DNA of 64,000 nucleotides from Triticum aestivum (taxonomy: Eukaryota > Streptophyta > Magnoliopsida > Poales > Poaceae). Position 1 is the first letter of the stretch. Each line of letters starts with the position of its first letter. The notes below the pieces were generated by a model, which was given only the letters and a program-made list of their open reading frames with translations, was not told where the DNA came from and did no database searches. The position numbers and the translations under genes were made by a program. Of the stretch, positions 12,992-25,600 are shown in pieces. The stretch lies in NCBI RefSeq assembly GCF_018294505.1, contig NC_057809.1, positions 507,681,914 to 507,745,913 of the forward strand. Reading direction: 5' to 3'.

Positions 12992-13642
12992 ATGGCTAGT
13001 CCTTATATCATTGTTAGTACTCCCGATCATGAAGTTCTTAATTTTAAACAAAGGGAGGGAGAAAATCTAAAAGATGCTTGGCATAGGATTTGCAATGCTC
13101 AGAATAGATCTACTAGGAAGCAATCCACTTCCGTTCTTCTTCGCAATTTTTATGTAGACATCACTCCTTGGAACAGATATATTCTTTATACCATTACCGG
13201 AGGGAATTCCTTGGGTAGCCATACTTTTGATTCTTATAATGCTATGATAGATTTGTTTGGCCCACCACCTCTTTTGGTTAATGGAACTATTTTAACTTTG
13301 GAAAATGTGATGCAAAGGCTTGAAATTATTGAAAGTAAAGTTGCCATTGTGGAGTTGATTGAAAATTTGGATAAAAAGATCCACAACCAAATCACCCAAT
13401 ATGGATCTAAGGTAGAAGTTACTCTGAATTTTTTTAAAGAAAAAGAACCTATAGTTAACGAAAGAATAGATCAAGATTCTACAAGAATTGGTAAACTTGA
13501 GGATATTATTACCAATTTAGGGTCTACATTTTCATCCGTGAAAAATACTCGAAATCCTCCTACTACCAAGGTTGCCAAATTAATGTATGTTCCTAAAAAT
13601 AAGGGTGAATCTTCTAGCAAGGAAAATGCGGATCTCAAATAA
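12992..13642 (+). CDS. E2 short gag-like protein
   Basis: This is a 216-residue frame from ATG 12992. The frame is open upstream to 12872, but the upstream part is hydrophobic leader equivalent to E1's leader. Residues about 15-80 align by eye with the middle of the E1 gag: both have a phenylalanine-lysine-glutamine word, an AW(E/H)R motif, a region ending FY, and a GG-F-T stretch. The upstream capsid part and the protease present in E1 are absent. The rest is charged and probably coiled coil (IENLDKKIHNQITQYGSK). Presumed role is particle assembly, or it is a relic; no catalytic domain is present. Alternatively it is a neutral remnant whose frame happens to be open. Confidence 0.6.
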   Translation: MASPYIIVSTPDHEVLNFKQREGENLKDAWHRICNAQNRSTRKQSTSVLLRNFYVDITPWNRYILYTITGGNSLGSHTFDSYNAMIDLFGPPPLLVNGTILTLENVMQRLEIIESKVAIVELIENLDKKIHNQITQYGSKVEVTLNFFKEKEPIVNERIDQDSTRIGKLEDIITNLGSTFSSVKNTRNPPTTKVAKLMYVPKNKGESSSKENADLK

Positions 13643-16600
13643 ATAAGTGTTCACCCCAACTTCTTCGCTATCATTAAGGAACATTTTACTACAAATGAAT
13701 TTCTTGATTTTTGCCTAGGAGTTTGATCATTAATAAAAAGAAGGAAACTCCCAAGGGTTATAAGTGTTCTATTGAAGAATTTCCTACCAAAGATGATAAT
13801 ACCTAGATCTATTCTTGTTTTTATGCCTAGCTAGGGGCGTTAAACGATAGTGCTTGTTGCGAGGGAACCCAATTTTATTTTTGTTTATTGCTTTTTGGTT
13901 CTTTTTAGTAATGAATAATTAATCTAGATTCTGTTTAGATGTGGTTTTATGCTTTTAATTAGTGTTTGTGCCAAGTAGAACCTTTGGGAAGACTTGGGGG
14001 AAGTTTTTGCGATCTTGCTGTAAAAAACAGAAACTTTAGCGCTCATGAGATTTGCTGCCATTTTTTTACTGGAGAGTGAGATTAGGTTGATTCTTTTTGC
14101 AGATGATTAATAGACAAATTCCTCACATACACCAATTTATTTCATAATTTTTTGGGTTACATAAGTATTCGGAACCTAGAGATTACTACAGATTGTTCTG
14201 TTTTTGACAGATTCTGTTTTTCGTGTGTTGTTTGCTTATTTTGATGAATCTATGGCTAGTATCAGGGGGTATGAACCATAGAGAAGTTGGAATACAGTAG
14301 TTTTAACACCAATATAAATAAAGAATGAGTTAATTACAATACCTTAAGTGGTGGTTTGTTTTCTTATACTAACGGAGCTCATGAGATTTTCTGTTGAGTT
14401 TTGTGTTGTGAAGTTTTCAAGTTTTGGGTAAAGATTTGATGGATTTTGGAATAAGGAGTGGCAATATCCTAAGCTTGGGGATGCCCAAGGCACACCAAGG
14501 TAAAATTCAAGGACAACCAAAAGCCTAATCTTGGGGATGCCCGGAAGGCATCCCCTCTTTCGTCTTCGTCCATCGGTAACTTTACCTGATGCTATATTTT
14601 TATTCACCACATGATATGTGTTTTGCTTGGAGCGTATTTTATGATTTGAGTCTTTGCTTTCTAGTTTACCACAATAATCCTTGCTATACACACCTTTTGG
14701 TAGAGACACACATGAATCGGAATTTATTAGAATACTCTATGTGCTTCACTTATATCTTTTGAGCTAGATAATTTTGCTCTAGTGCTTCACTTATATCTTT
14801 TAGAGCACGGTGGTGGTTTTATTTTATAGAAATAATTGATCTCTCATGCTTCACTTATATTATTTTGAGAATCCTTTAGAACAACATGGTAGTTTTCTTT
14901 GGTTATAAAATTAGTCCTAATATGATAGGCATCCAAGATTGGTACAATAAAAACTTTCATAAAAGTGCATTGAATACTATGAGAAGTTTGATACTTGATG
15001 ATTGTTTTGAGATATGAAGATGGTAATATTAGATTCGTGTTAGTTGAGTAGTTGCGAATTTGAGAAATACTTGTGTTGAAGTTTGCAAGTCCCGTAGCAT
15101 GCACGTACGGTAACCGTTGTGTGACAAATTTGAAACATGAGGTGTTCTTTGATTGTCATCCTTATGAGTGGCCGTCGGGGACAAGCGATGGTCTTTTCCT
15201 ACCAATCTATCCCCCTAGGAGCATGCGCGTAATGCTTGGTTTTTGATGACTTGTAGGTTTTTGCAATAAGTATGTGAGTTCTTTATGACTAATGTTGAGT
15301 CCATGGATTATACACACTCTCACCTTTCCATCATTGCTAGCCTCTTCGGTACTGTGCATTGCCCTTTCTCACCTTGAGAGTTGGTGCAAACTTCGCCGGT
15401 GCATCCAAACGCCGTGATATGGTACGCTCTATCACACATAAACCTCCTTATATCTTCCTCAAAACATCCACCATACCTACCTATTATGGCATTTCCATAG
15501 CCATTCCGAGATATATTGCCATGCAACTTTCCGCCGTTTCATTTATTATGGCACGCTTCATCATTGTCATATTGCCTTGCATGATCATGTAGTTGACATC
15601 GTATTTGTGGCAAAGCCACCATGCATAATTTATCATACATGTCACTCTTGATTCATTGCCCATCCCGGTACACCGCCGGAGGCATTCATATAGAGTCATT
15701 TTTTTGTTCTAGTATCAAGTTGTAATCATTGAGTTGTAAATAAATAGAAGTGTGATGATCATCATTAATAGAGCATTGTCCCAAATAAAAAAGAGAAGGG
15801 AGAATGTCCAAACAAAAAAAGGAGAGGCCCAAAAAAAATTTAAAAATAAAAAAAAATAAAAAGGGACAATGCTGCTATCTTTTTTCCACACTTGTGCTTC
15901 AAAGTAGCACCATGATCTTTATGATAAAGAGTCTCTTATTTTGTCACTTTCATATACTAGTGGGAATTTTTCATTATAGAACTTGGCTTGTATATTCCAA
16001 CAATGGGCTTCCTCAAATGCCCTAGGTCTTCATGAGTAAGCAAGTTGGATGCACAGCCACTTAGTTTCTTTTGTTGAGCTTTCATACATTTATAGCTCTA
16101 GTGCATGCGTTGCATGGCAATCCCTACTCCTTGCATTGACATCAATTGATGGGCATCTCCCTAGCCCGTTGATTAGCTGCGTCAATGTGAGACTTTCTCC
16201 TTTTTGTCTTCTCCACATAACCCCCATCATTATACTCTATTCCACCCATAGTGCTATATCCATGGCTCACGTTCATGTATTGCGTGAAAGTTGAAAATTT
16301 TAGAGATTACTAAAGTATGAAACAATTGCTTGGCTTGTCATCGGGGTTGTGCATGATGAGAGCATTCTTGTGTGACGAAAATAGAGCATGACCAAACTAT
16401 ATGATTTTGTAGGGATGAACTTTCTTTGGCCATGTTATTTTGAGAAGACATAATTGCTTAGTTAGTATGCTTGAAGTATTATTATTTTTATGTCAATATT
16501 AAACTTTTGTCTTGAATCTTTCGGATCTGATCATTCATGCCACAATAAAGAAAATTACATAGAAAATTATGCTAGGTAGCATTCCACATCAAAAAAATTT

Positions 16601-16653
16601 GTTTTTATCATTTACCTACTTGAGGACGAGCAGGAATTAAGCTTGGGGATGCT
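13643..16653 (+). other. E2 internal non-coding region
   Basis: About 3 kb with no credible coding sequence. The segment 13800-14800 is homologous (inverse orientation) to 1-1020 of E1. Repeated CTTCACTTATATCTTTT words occur at 14745-14870. The 15780-15870 stretch is A-rich. The sequence ends in the polypurine tract beside the 3' LTR. In autonomous relatives pol would lie in this interval. Confidence 0.7.
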
Positions 16654-18224
16654 TGATACGTCTCCAACGTATCTATATTTTTTTATTGTTCCATGCTATT
16701 ATATTATCTGTTTTGGATGTTTAATGGGCTTTATTATACACTTTTATATTATTTTTAGGACTAACCTACTAACCAAAGGCCCAGTGCATATTGCTGTTTT
16801 TTTGCCTATTTCAGTCTTTCGCAGAAAAGGAATATCAAACGGAATCCAAACGGAATGAAACCTTCGGGAGAGTGATTTTTGGAACAAACGCAATCTAGGA
16901 GACTTGGAGTGGATGTCAAGGAAGCATCAAGGAGGCCACGAGGCAGGGAGGCGCGCCCAGGGGGTAGGCGTGCCCCCCACCCTCGTGGGCCCCTCGTGGC
17001 TCCCCTGACCGACTTCTTTCGCCTATATATACTCATATACCCCAAAAACATCCGAGAGCACCACGAAACCCTATTTCCACCGCCGCAACCTTCTGTACCC
17101 AAGAGATCCCATCTTGGGGCCTTTTCTGGAGCTCCGCCAGAGGGGGAATCGATCACGGAGGGCTTCTACATCAACACCATAGCCTCTCTGATGATGTGTG
17201 AGTAGTTTACCATAGACCTTCGGGTCCATAGTTATTAACTAGATGGCTTCTTCTCTCTCTTTGGATCTCAATACAAAGTTCTCCTCTATCTTCTTTGAGA
17301 TCTATTCGATGTAATTCTTTTTGCGGAGTGTTTGTCGAGATCCGATGAATTGTGGGTTTATGATCAAGATTATCTATGAAAAATATTTGATTCTTCTCTG
17401 AATTCTTTTATGAATGATTTAAATATCTTTGCAAGCCTATTCAAATTATCAGTTTGGTTTGGCCTACTAGATTGATCTTTCTTGGAATGGGAGAAGTGCT
17501 TAGCTTTGGGTTCAATCTTGCGGTGTCCTTTCCAAGTGACAGCAGGGGCAGCAAGGCACGTATTGTATTATTGCCATCGAGGATAAAAAGATGGGGTTTA
17601 TATCATATTGCTTAATTTTATCCCTCTACATCGTGTCATCTTGCCTTATGCATTACTCTGTTCTTATGAACTTAATACTCTAGATGCATGCTGGATAGCG
17701 GTCGATGTGTGGAGTAATAGTAGTAGATGCAGAATCGTTTCAGTCTACTTGTCGTGGACGTGATGCCTATATACATGATCATGCCTAGATATTCTCATAA
17801 TTATGCACTTTTCTATCAATTGCTCGACAGTAATTTGTTCACCCACCGTAATACTTATGCTATTTTGAGACAAGCCACTAGTGAAACCTATGGCCCCTGG
17901 GTCTATTTTCCATCATATAAGTTTCCAATCTATTTTAGTTTGCAATCTTTACTTTCAATCTATATCATAAAAATACCAAAAATATTTATTTTATTATCTC
18001 TACCAGATCTCACTTTTGCAAGTGGTCGTGAAGGGATTGACAACCCCTTTATCACGTTGGATGCAAGGTTCTTATTTGTTTGTGTAGGTGCGAGGAGACT
18101 TGCGTGTAGTCTCCTACTGGATTGATACCTTGGTTCTCAAAAACCGAGGGAAATACTTACGCTACTTTGCTGCATCACCCTTTCCTCTTCAAGGGAAAAC
18201 CAACGCAGTGCTCAAGAGGTAGCA
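16654..18224 (+). repeat. E2 3' LTR
   Basis: Begins TGATACGTCTCC and ends GAGGTAGCA, colinear with the 5' LTR with scattered substitutions. Followed by the second copy of the CACCT target duplication. Confidence 0.93.
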
Positions 18225-19922
18225 CACCTCCATGATCAGATCATAGAAACTTAATTTTCTTGTTACGATGATTTTCCACTTCACTCTGAAATTCTTTGAA
18301 CTTTTCAAATGTTTTAGACTTATGTTTCATCAAGTAGATATACCCATATCTGCTCAAATCATCTGTGAAGGTGAGAAAATAATGATACGCGCCACGAGCA
18401 TCAACACTCATCGGACCGCATACATCAGTATGTATTATTTCCAACAAGTCTGTTGCTCGCTCCATTGTTCCAGAGAACGGGGTCTTAGTCATCTTACCCA
18501 TGAGGCATGGTTCGCAAGTATCAAGTGATTGATAATCAAGTGATTCCAAAAGTCCATCAGCATGGAGTTTCTTCATGTGCTTTACACCAATATGACCTAA
18601 ACGGCAGTACCACAAATAAGTTGCACTATCATTATTAAACTTATATCTTTTCGCTTCAATACTATGAACATGTGTATCACTACTATCAAGATTTAGTAAA
18701 AACAGACCACTCATCAAGGGTGCATGACCATAAAAGATATTATTCATATAAATAGAACAGCCATTATTCTCTGATTTAAATGAATAACTGTCTCACATCA
18801 AACAAGATCCAGATATAATGTTCATGCTCAACGGTGGCACAAAATAACAATTATTTAGTTCTAAAACTAATCCCGAGGGTAGATGTAGAGGTAGCATGCT
18901 GACGACGATCACATCGACTTTGGAACCATTTCCCACGCGCATCGTCACCTCGTCCTTAGCCAATATTTGCTTAATCCGTAGCCCCTGTTTCGAGTTGCAA
19001 ATATTAGTAACGGAACCAGTATAAAATACTCAGGGGCTACTTCGAGCATTAGTAAGGTACACATCAATAACATGTATATCAAATATACCTTTCATTTTGC
19101 CATCCTTATTCTCCGCCAAATACTTGGGGCAGTTCCACTTCTAGTGACCAGTCCCTTTGCAGTAGAAGCACTCAGTCTTAGGCTTAGGTGCAGACTTGGG
19201 CTTCTTCACTTGAGCAGCAACTTGCTTGCCATTCTTCTTGAAGTTCCCCTTCTTCCCTTTACCCTTTTTCTTGAAACCGGTGGTCTTGTTTACCATCAAC
19301 ACTTGATGCTCCTTCTTGATTTCTACCTCCGTAGCCTTTAGCATTGCGAAGAGCTCGGGAATCGTCTTATCCATCCCTTGCATATTATAGTTCATCACGA
19401 AGCTCTTGTAGCTTGGTGGTAGTGATTGAAGAACTCTGTCAATGACACTATCATCAGGAAGATTAACTCCCAGCTGAGTCAAGTGGTTGTGGTACCCAGA
19501 CATTCTGAGTATATGTTCACTGACAGAACTATTCTCCTCCATTTTGCAGTTGTAGAACTTATTGGAGACTTCATATCTCTCAATCCGGGCATTTGCTTGA
19601 AATATTAACTTCAACTCCTGGAACATCTCATATGCTCCATGACATTCAAAACATTGTTGAAGTCCCGGTTCTAAGCCATAAAGCATGGCACACTGAACTA
19701 TCGAGTAGTCATCAGCTTTGCTTTGCTAGGTGTTCATAACATCTGGCATTGCTCCTGCAAAGGGTTTGTCACCTAGCGGTGCTTCAGGACGTAATTCTTC
19801 TGTGAAGCAATGAGGATAATCCTCAAGTTACAGACTCAGTCCGTGCAATTGCTACCATCATCTTTCAACTTAGCTTTCTCTAGGAACGCATTAAAATTCA
19901 ACGAAACAATAGCACGGGCCAT
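18225..19922 (-). pseudogene. C1 gag, protease and N-terminal integrase
   Basis: Minus-strand coding remnant from ATG 19922. In coding order: gag domain (19141-19686 has the best-preserved frame), a CCHC-type zinc knuckle that is cut by a stop at its histidine end (CFYCKGTGH, about 19141-19170), a protease region (18780-19070) with stops, then the pre-integrase and integrase start (18241-18747), including WYCRLGHIGVKHMKKLH, HTDVCGP and a DDLSRYGYIYL stretch. The frame then meets the E2 target duplication. A stop lies soon after the initiator (about 19840), so no full product is possible. The plus-strand copia at 56457 is the close, better-preserved relative. Confidence 0.88.
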
Positions 19923-21137
19923 CTATCTACAACAACATAGACATGCAAAATACTATCAGGTACTAAGTTCATGATAAATTAAAGTTCAATTAATCAAATT
20001 ACTTAAGAACTCCCACTTAGATAGACATCCCTCTAATCATCTAAGTGATCACGTGATCCATATTGACTAAACCATGTCCGATCATCACGTGAGATGGAGT
20101 AGTTTTCAATGGTGAACATCACTATGTTCATCATATCTACTATATGATTCATGCTCGACCTTTCGGTCTCAGTGTTCCGAGGCCATATCTGCATATGCTA
20201 GGCTCGTCAAGTTTAACCTGAGTATTCTGCGTGTGCAAAACTGGCTTGCACCCGTTGTATGTGAACACAGAGCTTATCACACCCGATCATCACGTGGTGT
20301 CTCGGCACGACGAACTATAGCAACGGTGCATACTCAGGGAGAACACTTGTACCTTGAAATTTAGTGAGAGATCATCTTATAATGCTACCGCCGAACTAAG
20401 AAAAATAAGATGCACAAAGGATAAACATCACATGAATCAATATAAGTGATATGATATGGCCATCATCATCTTGTGCCTTTGATCTCCATCTCCAAAGCAC
20501 CGTCATGATCACCATCGTCACCGGCTTGACACCTTGATCTCCATCGAATCATCATTGTCATCTCGCCAACTATTGCTTCTACGACTATCGCTACCACTTA
20601 GTGATAAAGTAAAACAATTACATGGCGATTGCATTTCATACAATAAAGCGACAACCATATGGCTTCTGCCAGTTGCCGATAACTGTGTTACAAAACATGA
20701 TCATCTCATACAATAAAAATTAGCATCATGTCTTGACCATATCACATCGCAACATGCCCTGCAAAAACAAGTTAGACGTCCTCTACTTTGTTGTTGCAAG
20801 TTTTACGTGGCTGCTACGAGCTGAGCAAGAACCATTATTACCTACACATCAAAAACTACAACGTGGTATAGTGATTGCTTTTTGATCTTCAGAAAGAACC
20901 CTGTTCATTGAATCCGATTCAACTAAAGTTGGAGAAACTGACACCCACTAGCCACCTGTGTGCGAAGCACGTCGGTAGAACCAGTCTCGAGTAAGCGTAC
21001 GCGTAATGTCAGTCTGAGCCGCTTCATCCAACAATACCGCTGAATGAAGAATCAACTAGTGACGACAAGCAATATGTATATACCCACGCCCACAACTCCT
21101 TTGTGTTCTACTCGTGCATATAACATCTACACGTAGA
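19923..21137 (-). other. C1 5' leader
   Basis: Untranslated region between the primer site and the gag start. It matches the C0 leader at 5491-5910 and, less closely, the leader of the plus-strand copia at 55190-56456. No reading frame of note. Confidence 0.75.
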
Positions 21138-21153
21138 CCTGGCTCAGGTGCCA
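21138..21153 (-). other. C1 primer binding site, mutated
   Basis: On the minus strand it reads TGGCACCTGAGCCAGG. Compared with the C0 site TGGTATCAGAGCCAGG it has changes in the middle, consistent with age. Confidence 0.7.
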
Positions 21154-21154
21154 C

Positions 21155-21603
21155 TGTTGGGGAACGCATTAATTTAAAAAAAAATCCTACGCACATGCAA
21201 GATCTATCTAGGTGATGCATAGCAACAAGAGGGGAAGAGTGTTGTCCACGTACCCTCGTAGACCGTAAGCGGAAGCGTTATGACAATGCGGTTGATGTAG
21301 TCGTACGTCTTCACGATCCGACCGATCCTAGCACCGAAGGTACGACACCTCTGCGATCTACACACGTTCAGCTCGGTGACGTCCCGCGAACTCTAGATCC
21401 AGCTGAGTGTCAAGGGAGAGTTTCGTCAGCACGACGGCGTGATGACGGTGATGATGAAGCTACCAGCGCAGGGCTTCGCCTAAGCACTGCAACGATATGA
21501 CCGAGGTGGATTATGATGGAGGGGGGCACCGCACACGGCTAAACAATGTCAACTTGTGTGTTCTAGGGTGCCCCTGCCCCCGTATATAAAGGAGAAAGGG
21601 GGA
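21155..21603 (-). repeat. C1 5' LTR, part 1 (left of the G insertion)
   Basis: The plus strand starts TGTTGGGGAACGC. It ends at the GGGGA target site (21599-21603), where G inserted, about 15 bp beyond the TATATAAA core-promoter motif. Confidence 0.88.
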
Positions 21604-22151
21604 TGTCGTGGTTCTAAGTCTGACAGTAATGTAGAGGGGTAAGTATGGAGAGGCAAGATCTTAGCTATGGAGAAGTTGTAAGCACACGAGGTTTACGAGT
21701 TCAGGCCCTTCTCGGAGGAAGTAATAGCCCTACGTCTCGGAGCCCAGAGGCGGTCGACTGGATTATGTGTGTATGAATTACAGGGGTGCGAACCCTCTAC
21801 ACTGAGGAGGGGGGTGGCTTATATAGAGTTCGCCAGACCCCTCTGGCCCTCAGTTGTGCAGGGTTTTAAATACATTAAGGTCGGGCGTTACTGGTAACGT
21901 CCCTAATAAAGTGCATTAATGACCATAAAAGCTACTTAATAACTGACCGTTAGCAAGCGGAGTGCCTTTAGGTCTCCTGGTCGTCGAGTGGGTTGGCGCT
22001 TGGTCGAGTGATTGCTTCTTGGTCGAGTATCTTCGAGTCTGTCGAGTGGAACACCTCCAAGTCGATTGAAAGGTAGTTTCTTCTAGAAACATCCTTGGGT
22101 AGGGCAGTTGGGACAGGTCCATGACCCTACCCTAGGTACATAGCTTCATCA
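21604..22151 (-). repeat. G 3' LTR
   Basis: 548 bp, plus-strand ends TGTCGTGGTTCTAAG and TACATAGCTTCATCA. A G-rich stretch on the minus strand (22153-22166, ATTCGGGGGCTAA) beside it is the polypurine tract. Confidence 0.95.
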
Positions 22152-22572
22152 TTAGCCCCCGAATGGATCAAGGTTTGAGTGGGGAAGGAGTTGGGCACTT
22201 CTCCGACTCATTTTTCATGCTATGAGCATATCTTGTTTCGGATCAGTGAACCTGAGTGATGACAGCAACTTCCTTTTCAGTCACCTTGATCCATTCTTAG
22301 TTTTTTGTCGAGTGAGTTTCTTTACTTGAGAGGCTCCGAGTGACGGTGTGGAGGAGATCTTTGGTCTGACAAGTTGTTCTACTGCCCGCAGATTTCGCGG
22401 GATCCAAATTTTGGGAAGCGCGCGGGACGAGGAAGGCCGCAGTAATCGGATGGGATAGGGCGGAGCCGCCTCCATCCCCGCGCCACCTTTTTCACCACGT
22501 ATCACGCGCGCGATTGTTACGGGATTTGACAGGACCGCCCGGGCCTACCAGTCAGCCACTCGGAAGCGGCTT

Positions 22573-22580
22573 CATATAAG
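22573..22580 (+). promoter_or_regulatory. TATA box of the antisense gene in G
   Basis: CATATAAG lies 117-124 bp before the ATG at 22697 and is followed by a pyrimidine-rich leader. This is a plausible internal promoter for the antisense gene, inferred from position only. Confidence 0.5.
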
Positions 22581-22696
22581 GTGTTGGACCGGGGTCTCTT
22601 GAACAGTGTGTTCCCATTATCTCTTCTCCTCTTCAGCCTCCCTCGTCGCGCTCGCTCTCGCCCCAGCACCACCGCTCCGTACGCGTCTCGCCGGCG

Positions 22697-25600
22697 ATGA
22701 TGGGGAAGGAGAAGACGGCGGCTCTGGAGCGGGCGAAGAAAGCGACGGCAAAGGCGAAGGGGAAGGCGACTAGTCGGGGCGGATCTTCCTCGCGGACCGG
22801 CCTGCCGAAGGGCTGGATCCAGGGGGACTGGATCCACTCGACGATCACCCAAGAGGATCTCGACGACCTAGCCGAAGGGGGGCTGATCCCCCATGAATCG
22901 GCGCGGCTTCCGGGGAAGGAAACCGAGCCACAACCTCGGGAGGGTGAGCGCGTTCTCCTTGCCACCCACGTCAACCGTGGATTTTCCTTGCCTCCTCACC
23001 CTTTCTTTCGGGGATTTCTGAACTTCTTTGGGGCACAACTCCACCACTTCACTCCCAACACAATCGTCTATCTCACCGCTTTCGTTTCTTTGTGTGAGAA
23101 TTTCCTGGGTTGCCGGCCTCACTGGGGTCTTTTCAAGCACATTTTCACTTGTCGCTCTCAAACGGTGAAAAAGGCCAATCCGAGTGACGAGAGAACTCAA
23201 GTGATTCAGATGTGTGGGGGTCTTGGTGTTCAGATGAGAGGGAAAAGTTCCTTTCCGGCCATGATTCTTCCCGACTCGGTTCGTGGATGGCAGTCGACCT
23301 GGTTTTACTGCAAAGACCAGTCGACGCCAGGGCAATCGACCGGCCTCCCTCCTTTTACCATGGACCGAGTGAGGAAACCCTCCTCTTTGAAGGTGCTCCC
23401 GGAGGAGAAGGCGCAGGTGAGGGTGTTGGTCGAGCGAGTGGTCCAGCTTATCCGTGACGGGGTCACCGGTATGGATCTCTTGGAGGTCTTCCTTCAATGG
23501 CGCATCCAGCCTCTTCAAGCCCGAGACCATCCGATGTGGATGTATTCAGGTCTTGTAGACTCCACTCGGATCCACCCGGAGGAGGTCGATGACGACACAT
23601 TGGAGAAGTGGCTATCGGGCATGACCGGAAACAAGGACAACCCCAGGGGAGCCAGGAGAGTTCCTCCATTCGACCAGTCCCGTGTACCAGAGAAGGTCCG
23701 ATTCTGAGCTTTCGATTGTAATCTGAATTCACTCGCGCAGCTGCCTATACTGCGTCGACTGACTTTGTTCTCCCTGCTTTCTTTCAGGCCATTATCGAAA
23801 TGTATTCAATGCCCAATAGAGAGCAAGAGCAGGACCCGGAAGGAGAGGCGAGCGGCGGCGACAGTGGCGAATGGGACTCTGATGGTGAAGGGGACGAAGA
23901 AAGCGACGACCCAAGAGACGAAGAGGAAGTCGAGTCGCCCCCTCGCAGGGAGAGGCGGTCCAAGCTTGACCAAGAACAACCGAGCGCCCGTGAAAAGGCG
24001 ATTGCTCAAGCTGGTCAGTCTTCAAAGCGTCCTCAGACCTCTTCGCCGACTCCAACTGAAAAAGCGTCAAAGCATCCCAAAGTCGCACAGCCGAAGCTTC
24101 GTAAGGCGTTGCCGAAGATCAAGATTGACATCCCCGTCGCTTCTGCGTGAGTGTCTCCCTTTATATTCTCTCGACGCCCCGTGCTGTTTGTTTTTCTTGT
24201 TTTAACCGGACGAACTTTGGAACTGGCAGCGCTGCTACTTCCGGGACCTCAGCTTACAGGGACGATGATGAGGTAATGGAGGATGCGGTCACTTCTAATC
24301 TGGGTATGATTTCTGCCATTCTATCTTTATTTGGTCGACTCAACTGCAATGTGCACCATTGGGTGATGTGATTTTGGCGATTGAACTTTTGCATAGCTCC
24401 CAACATTATCGACCTCCCCGATGATGATGAAGAGCCCGAGAGGCCTTTGACGAGGAAGAATAGGCAAGCTCCTGCGAGCAAGGTGTCACAGTCGATGCCG
24501 AGGGCGGAACCAGTCGTTCAGGACACTGGCGACGCCAATCGGGGTTCTGTTACCTTTGACGTGCCGCTGTCGAGTGCCTTGCCTTCTTCGTCGACTGCTC
24601 AGGCCCCTGTCGACCACCTTCAGTTTTTGTGACCCATCATGTCCCAGAGGACGAAGTGAATGCTGCCAGGGAAGCCATACGCCAGGCGGGCATCATGATG
24701 GTGAAGATGAAGACGGTGCGGGACGCCAGTCAAGCCGCCTACGAAGCCAGCTCGGCTCTCCAAAGCAACGTTCAGGTTAGTTGGTCACCACTTGTTATGT
24801 TAGGATATGCTATCTGAAGATTCTTTCCGAAAATCTTTGCATCTGTACACCCACTGGGTGTGTCGATTGAATTTTTGAACTAGTGGGGGCACGCTGAGTG
24901 CACCCACTGGGTGTAGTCCCCGAGACTATGATGGACTGCTGGCAGTCGATTGTACTCTTTGTATTTTGTCGAGTGTAAACCGAACTGGTAGTTTGTCTCT
25001 TCCACTCAGTCTGGTCGAGTGGGATCAGAACCGGTGGGGGCACGCAAAGTGCACCCACTGGGTGTAGTCCCCGAGGCCGCGGTCGACTGCTAGCAGTCGA
25101 CTATGGTCTGAGTTCTATTTTCTCTCCTCTTTTTTTTACTCCCTGCACTCAACTCCGGCGGGCCGGTCGAGTGGGATCAGAACCGGTGGGGGCACGCAAA
25201 GTGCACCCACTGGGTGTAGTCCCCGAGACTATGGTGGACTGCGGGCAGTCGATCGTAGTCTTGGTACTTTTTGTCTTTGTCATTTTTTGCTGTAAAATAA
25301 CTTCTCCTCTTTGATTTCAGAAATCTTGTGATCTTGGAGCTCGCTTTGCTGACTTGGAGAAACAGCAGATCCAACTGAACCTTGACTTGGAGCTGGCCAA
25401 GATAGAGCTGCAAAAGGTCAAGGACGTCGCCACTAGTAAGACGAGTTTGTCGACTGGTCTGTCTTAGGCTTGAGTACCCTTCTGCTCTTTCTGAATCAAG
25501 CATCATTTCTTTGCAGAAAAACTGAGAGAAGCTCTGGCGAAGAAGGATCAGGATTTGGCTGCTGCTCGAAAGGAAGCTGACGACAGAACCGCTCTGGCTG

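Larger units (their letters stand above)
11120..18224 (+). mobile_element. Complete non-autonomous gypsy (Athila-like) element E2
   Basis: This is a 7105-bp element with LTRs of 1573 and 1571 bp, a tRNA-Asp-type primer site, one short gag-like frame and a roughly 3 kb non-coding interior ending in a polypurine stretch (AAGCTTGGGGATGC, 16640-16653). The 5-bp target duplication CACCT is intact at 11115-11119 and 18225-18229. It contains no protease, reverse transcriptase, RNase H or integrase, so it must have been mobilised by an autonomous relative. Its target is the integrase region of C1: the C1 reading continues across the two flanks once one copy of the duplication is removed. Family guess: Sabrina/WHAM type, not certain. 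Confidence 0.93.
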
